This document shows, piece after piece, positions 19,864 to 28,642 of a DNA stretch of 64,000 nt. Position 1 is the stretch's first letter. Every line of letters starts with the position of its first letter. Origin of the DNA: Mycolicibacterium brisbanense (GTDB taxonomy: Bacteria; Actinomycetota; Actinomycetes; Mycobacteriales; Mycobacteriaceae); contig NZ_BCSX01000045.1 of the NCBI RefSeq assembly GCF_001570425.1, positions 1 to 64,000 on the forward strand. The letters run 5' to 3'. The notes below the pieces were generated by a model, which had not been told where the DNA came from, did not search any database, and saw only the letters and a list, made by a program, of their open reading frames with translations. The translations under genes were made by a program, and so were the position numbers.

Positions 19864-20733
19864 ATGGAGTTGGGAATTCACTACATCGACTTCCTGCCGG
19901 GCGCACCGGAGAAGCTCGGACCCGCCCTCGCTCAGACCGCCGTCGCCGCCGAGCAGGCCGGCGCCACCATGTTCAGCCTGGCCGACCACTTCTTCCAGAT
20001 GGAGCGGATCGGCGATGCCCACGACCCGTTCCTCGAGGGCTACACCTCGATGGGCTTCCTTGCCGCCCATACCAAGACGATCACGCTGAGCATGCTCGTC
20101 ACCGGCGTCACCTACCGGTATCCCGGCATTCTCGCCAAGACCATCACGACGCTCGACATCCTCTCCCAAGGCCGCACGACGCTCGCGATCGGCGCAGCGT
20201 GGTACGACCGCGAGCACCATGCGCTGGGCGTGCCGTACCCACCGCTGCGCGAGCGGTTCGAGATGGTCGAGGAAACCTTGCAGATCTGCGCACAGATGTG
20301 GAGCGACAACGACGGCCCCTACCGCGGCAAGCACTACAGCCTGGAGGAGACCATCTGCGAGCCGCAACCCATCCGGCGCCCGCCGGTACTCATCGGCGGC
20401 GACGGCGAGAAGAAGACGTTGCGCCTGGTGGCGCAGTACGCCGACATCTGGAACAGCACGAACGGGGAAACGCTCAAGCACAAAATCGAAGTGTTGCAGC
20501 GGCATTGCGACGACGTCGGACGCGACTACCGCGAGATCCGCAAGACCCTGGGGCTCGGTCCGGACACCGACCCGTTCGCCGACCCCGCCACGTTCATGCG
20601 TGCCATGCAGACCTACGCCGAGTTGGGCGTCGAGATGGTCAACATCCCGGTGTTGCCGGGCAACCCGGATCCGGTCGGATTTGTCCGCAGGCTCGGGGAT
20701 GAAGTGGTGCCCGAACTGATGTCGTTGGGCTGA
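19864..20733 (+). CDS. F420-dependent LLM-class oxidoreductase
   Basis: This 289-residue protein has the luciferase-like TIM-barrel fold of F420-dependent oxidoreductases. Hallmarks are MELGIHYIDFLPGAPEKLGP at the start, LGSD-equivalent AWYDREHHALGVPYPPLRER, and RRPPVLIGGDGEKKTLRLVA before the C-terminal helices. Mycobacteria use such enzymes for redox metabolism and detoxification; the substrate is unknown. GAAAGGA lies about 11 nt before the ATG. The upstream MarR gene suggests a ligand-inducible detoxification role (inference). Confidence 0.88.
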   Translation: MELGIHYIDFLPGAPEKLGPALAQTAVAAEQAGATMFSLADHFFQMERIGDAHDPFLEGYTSMGFLAAHTKTITLSMLVTGVTYRYPGILAKTITTLDILSQGRTTLAIGAAWYDREHHALGVPYPPLRERFEMVEETLQICAQMWSDNDGPYRGKHYSLEETICEPQPIRRPPVLIGGDGEKKTLRLVAQYADIWNSTNGETLKHKIEVLQRHCDDVGRDYREIRKTLGLGPDTDPFADPATFMRAMQTYAELGVEMVNIPVLPGNPDPVGFVRRLGDEVVPELMSLG

Positions 20734-20768
20734 CCGCGCTGCCCTTCCGGCGGCGCTCTGAGCTGCGC

Positions 20769-20818
20769 GTTGAGCGTTTGTTGAGCAGCGCGTATGCACT
20801 GTTGAGCCGCCGTTGATG
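20769..20818 (+). repeat. phased GTTGA repeats upstream of the LuxR gene
   Basis: GTTGAGC occurs at 20769, 20780 and 20801, and a degenerate copy GTTGATG occurs at 20812. The spacings of 11, 21 and 11 bp place all copies on one face of the helix. They end about 50 bp before the start of the eCIS-linked LuxR-type regulator, as expected for a multi-site activator operator. Confidence 0.5.
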
Positions 20819-20869
20819 CCCGTCCGGATACTCATTGGCAACAGTCCGCCCGCCCAAAGGGGAAATGCC

Positions 20870-21496
20870 ATGCAGCGCCGAGTGTCCACCTACGTATACG
20901 CCGACGACCCGATCCTGCAGGCCGGCGTGATCAGTCAACTGCGGATGCGCCCCGAGATCGACGTCGTCGAATCCGGTGACCTCGCCGGCGTCGACGTCGG
21001 CATCGCGGTCGCCGACACGCTCGACGACGAGACCGTCCGCATCCTGCGCTCGCTGAAGAAGGCCGGTGTCTCACACACCATCCTGGTGATGAGCGCCATC
21101 GACGACAACACGGTGGTGACCGTCGCCGAGGTCGGGGTGAGCGGGTTGCTCCGCCGCAGCGAGGCCACGCCCGATCTACTGGTGCGCACGATCCAGAAAG
21201 TGGCCGCCGGCGAAGGGGTCATCCCGTCGGATCTGCTCGGCCACCTCCTGGGACAGGTGGGCCGGCTGCAACGACAGGTCCTGTCCCCGCGCGGTCTGAC
21301 CTTCACCGGGTTGTCCGACCGCGAGGTGCAGGTGTTGCGGTTGATCGCAGACGGCCACGACACCAACGAGATCGCCCGCCAGTTGTGCTACAGCCAGCGC
21401 ACCGTGAAGAACGTCCTGCACGACGTCACCACCCGCCTGCAGTTGCGTAACCGCTCGCATGCGGTCGCGTACGCAGTGCGCGAAGGGCTCATCTGA
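20870..21496 (+). CDS. LuxR/NarL-type response regulator, orphan
   Basis: This 208-residue protein starts at ATG 20870 with AAAGGGGAA just upstream. A receiver-like domain (residues ~5-125) precedes a LuxR HTH at ~143-205 (FTGLSDREVQVLRLIADG, NEIARQLCYSQRTVKNVLHD). The receiver is short, and the phospho-acceptor strand reads VGIAVADT, with no histidine kinase gene nearby. It may therefore be controlled by transcription level or by a distant kinase. It is the first gene of the eCIS left arm and is the best candidate for the locus activator. Confidence 0.85.
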   Translation: MQRRVSTYVYADDPILQAGVISQLRMRPEIDVVESGDLAGVDVGIAVADTLDDETVRILRSLKKAGVSHTILVMSAIDDNTVVTVAEVGVSGLLRRSEATPDLLVRTIQKVAAGEGVIPSDLLGHLLGQVGRLQRQVLSPRGLTFTGLSDREVQVLRLIADGHDTNEIARQLCYSQRTVKNVLHDVTTRLQLRNRSHAVAYAVREGLI

Positions 21497-21518
21497 ACCG
21501 AGGCCGAGGAGCGCACCG

Positions 21519-22376
21519 ATGAATGGTGACCCCGACGATCCGACTCGACGGCTGGGCCGTGCCCAACTCCCCACGGAGCACGCATGGTCGCAAGACCCGG
21601 AGCCGGATCTGGAGCCGACCCAGTACTCGCCACAACATGATCGCGAGTTCCTGGATCGCGACGTCGCCCGCACGCCTGCCGCCTACCCCGACCCGCCGGT
21701 GGCGGACATCCCATGGTTCCGCCGACCGGGCGTGCTGTTCACCGGTGCCGCGATTGCCGCAGCGATCGCTCTGGTGGCGCTCTACATCACCTTCCAACCC
21801 AGCGACGGTGGCGGAACACCGGTGCGAAGTACTGTCACCCAGACCCAGACGTCCACATCGATCGTGGAAGTGCCTGTCACCCAAGGAGTTCCGAACGGCA
21901 ACGGTTCGAACGACACCGGGTCGAACGGCACCGGGCAGTCGACGCCGGACGTCACGCATTGCCCGAACGGTCAGGACGTGCCGGCAGGCCAGGCGTGTCC
22001 ATCGGACAAGACCTGTCCGACAGGTACCGTCAAGTCCGGTGGACAGTGCAAGACCGTCACCGAATGCAGCGACGGCACGACGGTCACCGCACCCACGACC
22101 TGCGAAGCTCCGGCAAAGTGCCCCAACGGGAATCCACCGGCGAGCGGCCAGACCTGTTCCGGCACATCGGACATCACCTGCCCGGGTGGCAGCACCGTGC
22201 CCGCGGGCCAGACGTGCGCGGTCGACCCCGTGCATTGCCCGAACGGCACGACAGTACCGCCCGGCCAGACATGCCCGGCAACGAATCCCCCGCCTGACGT
22301 GAAATGCCCCGACGGATCCACCGCACCGACTCCCGCCGACTGCCCGCCGGTGGTCCGAACACCTGCGGGCAACTGA
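21519..22376 (+). CDS. single-pass membrane protein with Cys-rich external repeats
   Basis: This 285-residue protein starts at ATG 21519 (GAGGAG 8 nt upstream). A hydrophilic, charged N-terminus of about 65 residues is followed by WFRRPG and one membrane helix at ~70-90 (LFTGAAIAAAIALVALYITF). A Ser/Thr-rich stretch and a Cys-rich external half follow, with repeats of the form CPNG-x-x-VPxGQ-x-C (e.g. CPNGTTVPPGQTC). No family was recognised. The topology recalls CisA, the membrane protein of Streptomyces contractile systems, but homology is not claimed. Related Cys motifs occur in the lipoprotein at 30353-31885. Confidence 0.75.
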   Translation: MNGDPDDPTRRLGRAQLPTEHAWSQDPEPDLEPTQYSPQHDREFLDRDVARTPAAYPDPPVADIPWFRRPGVLFTGAAIAAAIALVALYITFQPSDGGGTPVRSTVTQTQTSTSIVEVPVTQGVPNGNGSNDTGSNGTGQSTPDVTHCPNGQDVPAGQACPSDKTCPTGTVKSGGQCKTVTECSDGTTVTAPTTCEAPAKCPNGNPPASGQTCSGTSDITCPGGSTVPAGQTCAVDPVHCPNGTTVPPGQTCPATNPPPDVKCPDGSTAPTPADCPPVVRTPAGN

Positions 22377-22463
22377 CCGCCGCCCGATCGGGCAGAATCC
22401 CCTGCCTCCACAACGGGACTCGCGCTCGTACACCACAACCGAATCACACGGAACGATGGGCCA

Positions 22464-23141
22464 GTGATACCAGAAGTCGACCATGCGCTACGCACCCTCA
22501 TCGAGCGTGAGGCGGTCGACCCTGCCGAGGTCGAGGTCGAATTCGACGCGCCCACCAAAGACTGGGCCAGTCGCCGCAACGCTCCGACCATCGGGGTCTA
22601 CCTCTACGACATCAGGGAGGACCTGCGTCGGCGCGAGCGGGGCCTGCTCAACCAGTACGACGGCAACCGGGTGACCGCGCGGCACCTTCCGCCACGGCAC
22701 TTCAAACTGTCCTACCTGGTGGCCGCTTGGACCCAGCGCCCCGAGGACGAGCACCGACTGCTGTCCGCATTGCTCAGCTGCTTCCTGCGCCACGAGGCAC
22801 TGCCGACCGATGTTCTGACCGGTTCCCTTGCTGCACTGGGACTTCCGGTCCCGGTATCGGTGGCGTTGCCGCCCCCGGAAGACCGGTCGTTCGCCGACGT
22901 GTGGACCGCGCTCGGCGGCGAGTTGAAGCCGTCGCTGGACGTCGTCGTCACCGCTCCGACCGACACGGGACGCAGTTTCGCCGCCGGACCGCCGGTCGAG
23001 CGGCCGCCCGTGTTGCATGTCGAGGCCACCGACGATTCGGTGCCGCGCGAGACCGTACGGCGCCGCGCCGTCGGCGAGCCCGCGTTCGGTCCCGAAGCCC
23101 GCGACGGCATGCGAATCCGCAAGCGCCAGCGCAAGAAGTAG
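22464..23141 (+). CDS. DUF4255 tail-terminator protein (Pvc16-like)
   Basis: This 225-residue protein belongs to the DUF4255/Pvc16 N-terminal family. Family members cap the sheath-tube end distal to the baseplate of contractile injection systems. The conserved part (residues ~1-120) includes APTIGVYLYDIREDLRRRER, then RHLPPRHFKLSYLVAAWTQR and DEHRLLSALLSCFLRHEALP. The C-terminal 90 residues are a less conserved, Arg/Lys-rich tail. The start is GTG at 22464. It lies 9 bp upstream of the AAA+ ATPase, the usual eCIS partner. Confidence 0.9.
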   Translation: MIPEVDHALRTLIEREAVDPAEVEVEFDAPTKDWASRRNAPTIGVYLYDIREDLRRRERGLLNQYDGNRVTARHLPPRHFKLSYLVAAWTQRPEDEHRLLSALLSCFLRHEALPTDVLTGSLAALGLPVPVSVALPPPEDRSFADVWTALGGELKPSLDVVVTAPTDTGRSFAAGPPVERPPVLHVEATDDSVPRETVRRRAVGEPAFGPEARDGMRIRKRQRKK

Positions 23142-23150
23142 GCCAGGCCG

Positions 23151-25187
23151 ATGGACAGTACGCGATACCTGCTCGGCCGCGCCATGCTGGTTGAGGAGCG
23201 GATCCGGGCCCTGGTCGCCCACCGCCGCAGCCACGATCCGGCACCCGATGACCCGTTCCGGGGGCTCTACCTCAGTGACGATGTCGTCGACGCGTTGCTG
23301 GCTCACCCCCCATCGCCGCCGGAAGTTCCGCAGCCCGCGCGGGACGCCCTTGAACAGCACGCCGACGCCGCCGAACGGGCCGGCACCGAATTGCGGTTGC
23401 GCCGCCTGGCCCGCTCCGCGCGCCTGGATCCGCAAGAGGTCGAGTTCCTCATCATCTGTCAGCTACCTGATCTCGACAGCCGATTCGAACGCCTCTACGG
23501 CTACCTCAACGACGACGTGACGCGCCGGCGCGCGACCGTCGGTCTGGCACTGGAACTTTCGGGCCTGTCCCCCATGAACGCCGCCGCCCGCGCCATGCTG
23601 GCGCCCGGGTCTGCGCTGGTGGATCAGGCGTTGGTGGTCGTCGACGATGCCGACCGGCCGTTTCTCACCCGCGCGATACGCGTTCCCGACCGGGTGACCG
23701 CCTACCTCCTCGGTGACGACACGCCCGACGCCGCGCTGACGGGCGTCCTCGTCGAGCCGGACGAGCATCACTGCGCGCAATCCCGCGATATGGCACGGGC
23801 GTTCGCCGCCGGGCAGAAGTTGTGCTATATCAGGGAATCCGTCAACGACTCCGGCGTGGCGATCGCCGCCGCGGCACTGCGATCGGCCGGTCACACCGTG
23901 ATCTGCTGCGACGCAGGACGATTGGCTCGGTCCTCAGATCTGGAGAGCGCCGTCGTCGTACTGGGACGCGAAGCGCTGCTCACCGGCGCCAGCCTCGTGG
24001 TCTCTGCGGTGGACGCGCTCGGCGCCGCCACCGCCGACACCGTGTTCCGGTTGGCGCGCATGCCGGTTCCGGTGGTGTTGACCGGCACCGGCGCGTGGAA
24101 CCCCGACTGGTCCGACGAGGTGCCGCTGATCGCCGAAGCCGCCCGGCTCAGCGTCGGCGAGCGTGCCGAGGTGTGGCGACGCGAACTCGGTTCACTGATC
24201 GACGGTATCGATGTCGACGACATCGCCGCGCAGTACGTGTTCGGGCCTCGACAGATCACCGCCGCGATCACCGCCGGGCGGGCGCTGGCACGGACCCGCA
24301 ACGGCGCAGCGACCGGCGCCGATCTGCGCCGCGGTGCCCGGTCACAGAACGCCGCGGGCCTCGAGCACTTAGCCCGCCGGATCGAGCCCGCGGTGGGCTG
24401 GGACGACCTGGTGCTGCCGGTCAAGACATTGAAGCAATTGCAGGACTTGACCATTCGGGCTCGCAAGCGGGAAGTGGTGTTGTCGGACTGGCAGATGCGC
24501 CCGGGGGGCGGCCGCGGCACCGGCGTCACCGCGTTGTTCGCCGGCGACTCGGGGACCGGCAAGACCATGGCAGCCGAGGTCATCGCCGGTGATCTCGGCC
24601 TGGACCTCTACACCGTCAACCTCGCGACCGTCGTCGACAAGTACATCGGCGAAACCGAGAAGAACCTCGAACGGATCTTCACCGAAGCGTCGCGGGTGAG
24701 CGCGGTGCTGCTGTTCGACGAGGCCGACGCGATCTTCGGCAAGCGCAGCGAGGTCCGTGATGCGCATGACCGGTACGCCAACATCGAAAGCGCCTATCTG
24801 CTGCAGCGGATGGAGACATTCGACGGCCTGGCGGTGCTGGCCACGAATCTGCGGGCCAATCTCGACGATGCGTTCACCCGTCGCCTCGACATGGTCGTCG
24901 ACTTTCCGCTGCCGGACGAAGCAGCCCGGCTGGCTCTGTGGCAACGCTGCCTGGCACCGCCGGTGCCCACCCATGGTGATCTGGGACTGTCCCGATATGC
25001 GCAATCGTTTCCGTTGTCAGGCGGCAACATTCGGTCGGCCGCCATCACCGCGGCATATCTCGCCGCCGACACCGGCAGCGCCGTGTCCGCCGGACACGTC
25101 GGCGCCGCGATCCAACAGGAGTACCGCAAGTTGGGCCGGTTGTTGCCCACCCCCGAATCCGATGAGCGTCAGGAGATTCGACGATGA
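23151..25187 (+). CDS. eCIS-associated AAA+ ATPase (Pvc15-like)
   Basis: This 678-residue ATPase has a poorly conserved N-terminal half and a C-terminal AAA+ domain. Walker A is GDSGTGKT near residue 465, Walker B is LLFDEADAIFGKRSE near 520, and an arginine-finger region lies at FTRRLDMVVDFPLP. It matches the ATPase conserved in nearly all eCIS loci, thought to assist assembly or cargo loading. It overlaps the next gene by 4 bp (ATGA). It is not a ClpV: it lacks the double AAA+ architecture of T6SS ATPases. Confidence 0.92.
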   Translation: MDSTRYLLGRAMLVEERIRALVAHRRSHDPAPDDPFRGLYLSDDVVDALLAHPPSPPEVPQPARDALEQHADAAERAGTELRLRRLARSARLDPQEVEFLIICQLPDLDSRFERLYGYLNDDVTRRRATVGLALELSGLSPMNAAARAMLAPGSALVDQALVVVDDADRPFLTRAIRVPDRVTAYLLGDDTPDAALTGVLVEPDEHHCAQSRDMARAFAAGQKLCYIRESVNDSGVAIAAAALRSAGHTVICCDAGRLARSSDLESAVVVLGREALLTGASLVVSAVDALGAATADTVFRLARMPVPVVLTGTGAWNPDWSDEVPLIAEAARLSVGERAEVWRRELGSLIDGIDVDDIAAQYVFGPRQITAAITAGRALARTRNGAATGADLRRGARSQNAAGLEHLARRIEPAVGWDDLVLPVKTLKQLQDLTIRARKREVVLSDWQMRPGGGRGTGVTALFAGDSGTGKTMAAEVIAGDLGLDLYTVNLATVVDKYIGETEKNLERIFTEASRVSAVLLFDEADAIFGKRSEVRDAHDRYANIESAYLLQRMETFDGLAVLATNLRANLDDAFTRRLDMVVDFPLPDEAARLALWQRCLAPPVPTHGDLGLSRYAQSFPLSGGNIRSAAITAAYLAADTGSAVSAGHVGAAIQQEYRKLGRLLPTPESDERQEIRR

Positions 25188-27220
25188 GTGAACACCGCTG
25201 TGAACAATGCGGCGCCGAGAACGCCCCGGACGCCCAGTTCTGCACCAAGTGCGACTTCTACCTGGGCTGGAACACCGGCGACGGGTCGCTGGGCGGCACT
25301 CCGCTGACGGCGGCGGTGCCGGTGGTACGGGAAACCCATACCCAGCGCTCCGCCGCGCCGACAGCGGATCGTTCGCGGCGCCCTGATCCCCCGCGCATCG
25401 CCCGCCCGGGACCGGCCGCCGGCCCCGCCAGCGCACCGACGGTGACCATCGAACACCCTGAGGTCGAACTCGATCCGACCACCGGCGGGACCGTCGACAT
25501 CCGGATCCGCAACAAGTCGGCAATCGTCGACGGCTATACCGTGGTCGCCGCCGGCGCGCCGAAATGGCTGGACCTGCAGCATCCCCAGATCAGGTTGCTG
25601 ACCGACGAAGAGGAGACCACCACCGTCACCCTCACGATCCGGCCCGGATTCGACGTTTACGTGCAGCGGTTCCGGCTGCGCGTGCAGGTGTGTTCGATCG
25701 AAGATCCGGCCAAGCGGACCGACGCCGAGCTGGTCGTGACGGTGCCCCGCGTCGGCGGGCCGATCACGATGTCGTCCGAACCACAGGTGGTGCGACTTCG
25801 CGACCAGACGAGGGGCCGGTTCCGGGTTCGGTTGGACAACACCGGAAGCAACTACCCGCAACGGTATTCGCTGTCCGGGGCCGACCCGGAGAACGTCGTC
25901 CGATTCGCCATCCGGCCCCAGGTGGTGGAGGTGCCGCCGCGCGGCGTGATCACCGCCGATGTCCAGTTCGACGTCCCGCCGATCGATTACGGCCAGCAAG
26001 CGCCACGCACGCTCAAGATCACCGCAGCGAGTGACCAGATACGGGTGGAGGCCCTGGTCAACGTGGTGCAGGAACGTTCGCAGGCGCCGGCCGACAGTCC
26101 GGTGAGGCTGCGACTGGAACGAACCGTAACCCGGCTTCAAGACGCGACCTCCGCGGAGATTGCGGTCATCATCGACAACCGCCGTGGCAGCCGCGACCGG
26201 CGGCTGTTGTTCTCGGGACGCGATCCCGAGGGAGTGGTGCGGTTCGCCTTCTCGCAGCCACAGATCTACGTCCGTGCGGGTGAACAGGCCCGGATACAGG
26301 CCAGTGTTCAGGCCCCCCTGCCACATCCCGGCCAGCAGGTCGAACGTCCGATCATGGTGGTGTGTAACGACGGTACCGATGAGAGCGAGGCGACGGGTTC
26401 GCTCGTGCAGGCCTCGAGCACCTCGCCCATGACGACGGCACAGTTGCGGCTGGAGCCCGAGCATGTGTCGGTGCGCAACCGGCGGCGCGGCCGGTTCCGC
26501 GTCACCGTGGACAACACTCGCGGTGCACTGCCGCTGAGCGCCTGGCTGTCGGGCACCGACCCCGAGGGCGCGGTACGTTTCGCCTTCAACCCGCAGCGCG
26601 TCGACGTGGCACCCGGCCAGAATGGCGTTGCCCTGCTTCAGGTGTGGGCCAATCTGCCCGGTGCGGGCAAAGAGATCGCCAGAGAACTCACCGTACGGGC
26701 CGATGACGGAACAGGTTCGGTGGAGGACCACGGCCGGTTCACCCAGTCGATGTCGGAGATCCTGCCGCTGATCCGGTTGGCGGCCACCCTGCTGGGTGGG
26801 TTGTTGATGGTGCTCGGCTCTGTCCGGCCCTGGTTCCTCGGCGGTCCGACGTTCTACGCCAGCTACCTGACCGAGCTTGGCGCACTGGACAAGAACGGAA
26901 GCCTGAACAATATGTTCGCCGCCATAGAGTCGGGTGCAGCGCCGAACCACCTTGTCTGGATGCAGGCCAGCCAACCCGTCCTACGTGCCGTCATCCTGCT
27001 GCTCGCCGGCGTGATGCTTCTCGGAATCCTCAGTCCCCGTGGTCGTTACACGATCGTCGCCGGAATCCTCGCGGTGCTTGCCGTTGTGGTCTATATCGTG
27101 TTCACCGACAGTAAGATCGATGTCCACGCAGCGCCCGCATACGGGGTGATCCTCGTGGTAGCGGGAGCCATTATCGGGATCATCGGCGGGTTCTGCATCA
27201 AGCGGGGCAACTCAGCCTGA
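25184..27220 (+). CDS. zinc-ribbon, Ig-like repeat, four-TM membrane protein
   Basis: This 678-residue protein begins with a zinc ribbon (Cys6, 9, 20 and 23: CEQCGAENAPDAQFCTKC) and a Pro-rich linker. Four Ig/FN3-like repeats follow (residues ~85-510), each containing a GRFRV-type strand and VxRFAF segments. Four membrane helices lie near the C-terminus (e.g. LIRLAATLLGGLLMVLGSV, AVILLLAGVMLLGILSP, IVAGILAVLAVVVYIVF, YGVILVVAGAIIGIIGGF). A cytosolic zinc ribbon with repeats anchored by a C-terminal membrane block suits a docking protein for the injection particle. That role is inferred. It is translationally coupled to the ATPase. Confidence 0.8.
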   Translation: MSEHRCEQCGAENAPDAQFCTKCDFYLGWNTGDGSLGGTPLTAAVPVVRETHTQRSAAPTADRSRRPDPPRIARPGPAAGPASAPTVTIEHPEVELDPTTGGTVDIRIRNKSAIVDGYTVVAAGAPKWLDLQHPQIRLLTDEEETTTVTLTIRPGFDVYVQRFRLRVQVCSIEDPAKRTDAELVVTVPRVGGPITMSSEPQVVRLRDQTRGRFRVRLDNTGSNYPQRYSLSGADPENVVRFAIRPQVVEVPPRGVITADVQFDVPPIDYGQQAPRTLKITAASDQIRVEALVNVVQERSQAPADSPVRLRLERTVTRLQDATSAEIAVIIDNRRGSRDRRLLFSGRDPEGVVRFAFSQPQIYVRAGEQARIQASVQAPLPHPGQQVERPIMVVCNDGTDESEATGSLVQASSTSPMTTAQLRLEPEHVSVRNRRRGRFRVTVDNTRGALPLSAWLSGTDPEGAVRFAFNPQRVDVAPGQNGVALLQVWANLPGAGKEIARELTVRADDGTGSVEDHGRFTQSMSEILPLIRLAATLLGGLLMVLGSVRPWFLGGPTFYASYLTELGALDKNGSLNNMFAAIESGAAPNHLVWMQASQPVLRAVILLLAGVMLLGILSPRGRYTIVAGILAVLAVVVYIVFTDSKIDVHAAPAYGVILVVAGAIIGIIGGFCIKRGNSA

Positions 27221-27225
27221 TGGTG

Positions 27226-28131
27226 TCAGCTCGAAACGATCTGCTGTACACCGGATTTCATGACACCGTCGAGATCGCTCCATGGGATGGTGATGTCGAC
27301 GATCCCTGAGCTGCTCGGGGCCACCGTGCCCTGATCGAAGAACACATGCAGGCCCGCGGTCTCGGCAGTCCAATGATCGAACGTCTGCTCGGTCGCCTGC
27401 AGCTTGGTGCCGTCGAAATTGGCACCCGCAGAACTGGACGGGCCAAGCTTCTTGGACTCCTGCACCAGTAGCTTGAGACCCGCATTGAGATCGTTGAAGA
27501 GCGAAGACAATGTGATGACGCGGCCGCTCTGGGCGTCGACCACCACCGTGCCGACCAGCGGCCGAGACGTGGCCTTCGCGGTGTCGACCGCCGCGGTGCG
27601 CAACAACCCACTCAGCACTCGCTGCCCGATCCGAACCCCGCTGCCGGGCCGGTCTTCCAGCCGGCCTCCGGTGAGCGAATCAGCCTGGCTCTGAAGAACT
27701 TTGTGCATCTCGTCATTGAACACACCGGCCACGGCGGAATCGCCGCCGTCGACCTGCGGCAGCGAGACGTTGGCGTAGGTGGTGCCGAGGAAGGCGCTGA
27801 CCTTGTCTGTCTTGGCGGTAAACGGTGTGGCGGTCGCACTGGAGGTCGTGGTCGTGGTGGTCGTCGTGCTCGATGTGGCGGACGCTCCGGCATCGGAACC
27901 ATCGCCCCCGCCGCCGCCACCTGGTGTGCCGCCGGTGCCACCGGATGCGTCGGCCGTGCTCATCGCCGTGGTGGCAGCGGTGCTGATCGTGGTGGTTGCC
28001 GACGGAAGCTGGGACAGTGACGTGGTTTTGCTGGCCGGATCCCACCAGACCGAGCGGACCGTGTAGACCGCCACGACAATGAGCACGATGGCGCCGACAG
28101 CCGCCACCAGGATCCGTCCACCGCTGAACAT
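27226..28131 (-). CDS. membrane-anchored DUF3298-like protein
   Basis: This 301-residue protein has one N-terminal membrane helix (ILVAAVGAIVLIVVAVYTV). A low-complexity Ser/Thr/Gly linker (residues ~40-100) contains runs of Gly and Thr. The external domain ends AGLHVFFDQGTVAPSSSGIV then DITIPWSDLDGVM, the signature of the DUF3298/RsiV-type fold, which in RsiV binds lysozyme. Binding of a peptidoglycan-related ligand is possible but unproven. It is the last gene of a three-gene minus-strand operon and ends 5 bp from the convergent zinc-ribbon gene. Confidence 0.75.
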   Translation of the reverse strand: MFSGGRILVAAVGAIVLIVVAVYTVRSVWWDPASKTTSLSQLPSATTTISTAATTAMSTADASGGTGGTPGGGGGGDGSDAGASATSSTTTTTTTTSSATATPFTAKTDKVSAFLGTTYANVSLPQVDGGDSAVAGVFNDEMHKVLQSQADSLTGGRLEDRPGSGVRIGQRVLSGLLRTAAVDTAKATSRPLVGTVVVDAQSGRVITLSSLFNDLNAGLKLLVQESKKLGPSSSAGANFDGTKLQATEQTFDHWTAETAGLHVFFDQGTVAPSSSGIVDITIPWSDLDGVMKSGVQQIVSS

Positions 28132-28147
28132 TACGGGTCACCCTCCA

Positions 28148-28642
28148 TCAGAACTGGATACTCGTCACGCGCCATTCGTTGTTCGTCTTGGTGGCGGTAA
28201 CCCACGCGGTGTGCCTGATCTGGTCGATGAGCCGATTGTCCGACGTTGCGACGGTCTGCGCGACGACAACCACACGATGCATGAGAGTGTCGGAGTTGGG
28301 CGGGGTTTCGTCGCCGAGAAAAAACACCTTGGCGGTGACCGCGGCACCGTCGGCAGCCCATTGTTTCCACTGCGAACCGGGTCCCGGCGCCGATTGCCCA
28401 CCCTGCCCGGCGAGGTCGCTGGACATGTACGCGGCAGCGCGTTGATAGGCCACGTCCGGGGAGGCGTCTTTGGTGGGGTCCCAGGTGAACATCGTGGTGA
28501 GTGCGTTGGTGATGACCGTGTCCGGGTTGCTGAGGTCAGCCTCCGCCGCAGTGCTGATCGGTACCGCGTCCGACCTACACCCCGTGACCGGGGCAATGAC
28601 CACGATCACCAGGCAAACCACCAGGGATACAACGGTTCTCAT
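28148..28642 (-). CDS. small lipoprotein, paralogue of the 30353 lipoprotein
   Basis: This 164-residue precursor has a signal peptide and lipobox APVTGC (Cys22). The mature domain contains ALTTMFTWDPTKDASPDVAY, which aligns with GLQTMFTWYPARDASPRDAY in the divergent lipoprotein at 30353-31885. The two are therefore paralogues on either side of the hydrolase gene. The fold resembles NTF2-like/TcpC-type extracytoplasmic domains of mobile-element operons, a tentative suggestion. It overlaps the hydrolase stop by 4 bp. Confidence 0.78.
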   Translation of the reverse strand: MRTVVSLVVCLVIVVIAPVTGCRSDAVPISTAAEADLSNPDTVITNALTTMFTWDPTKDASPDVAYQRAAAYMSSDLAGQGGQSAPGPGSQWKQWAADGAAVTAKVFFLGDETPPNSDTLMHRVVVVAQTVATSDNRLIDQIRHTAWVTATKTNNEWRVTSIQF

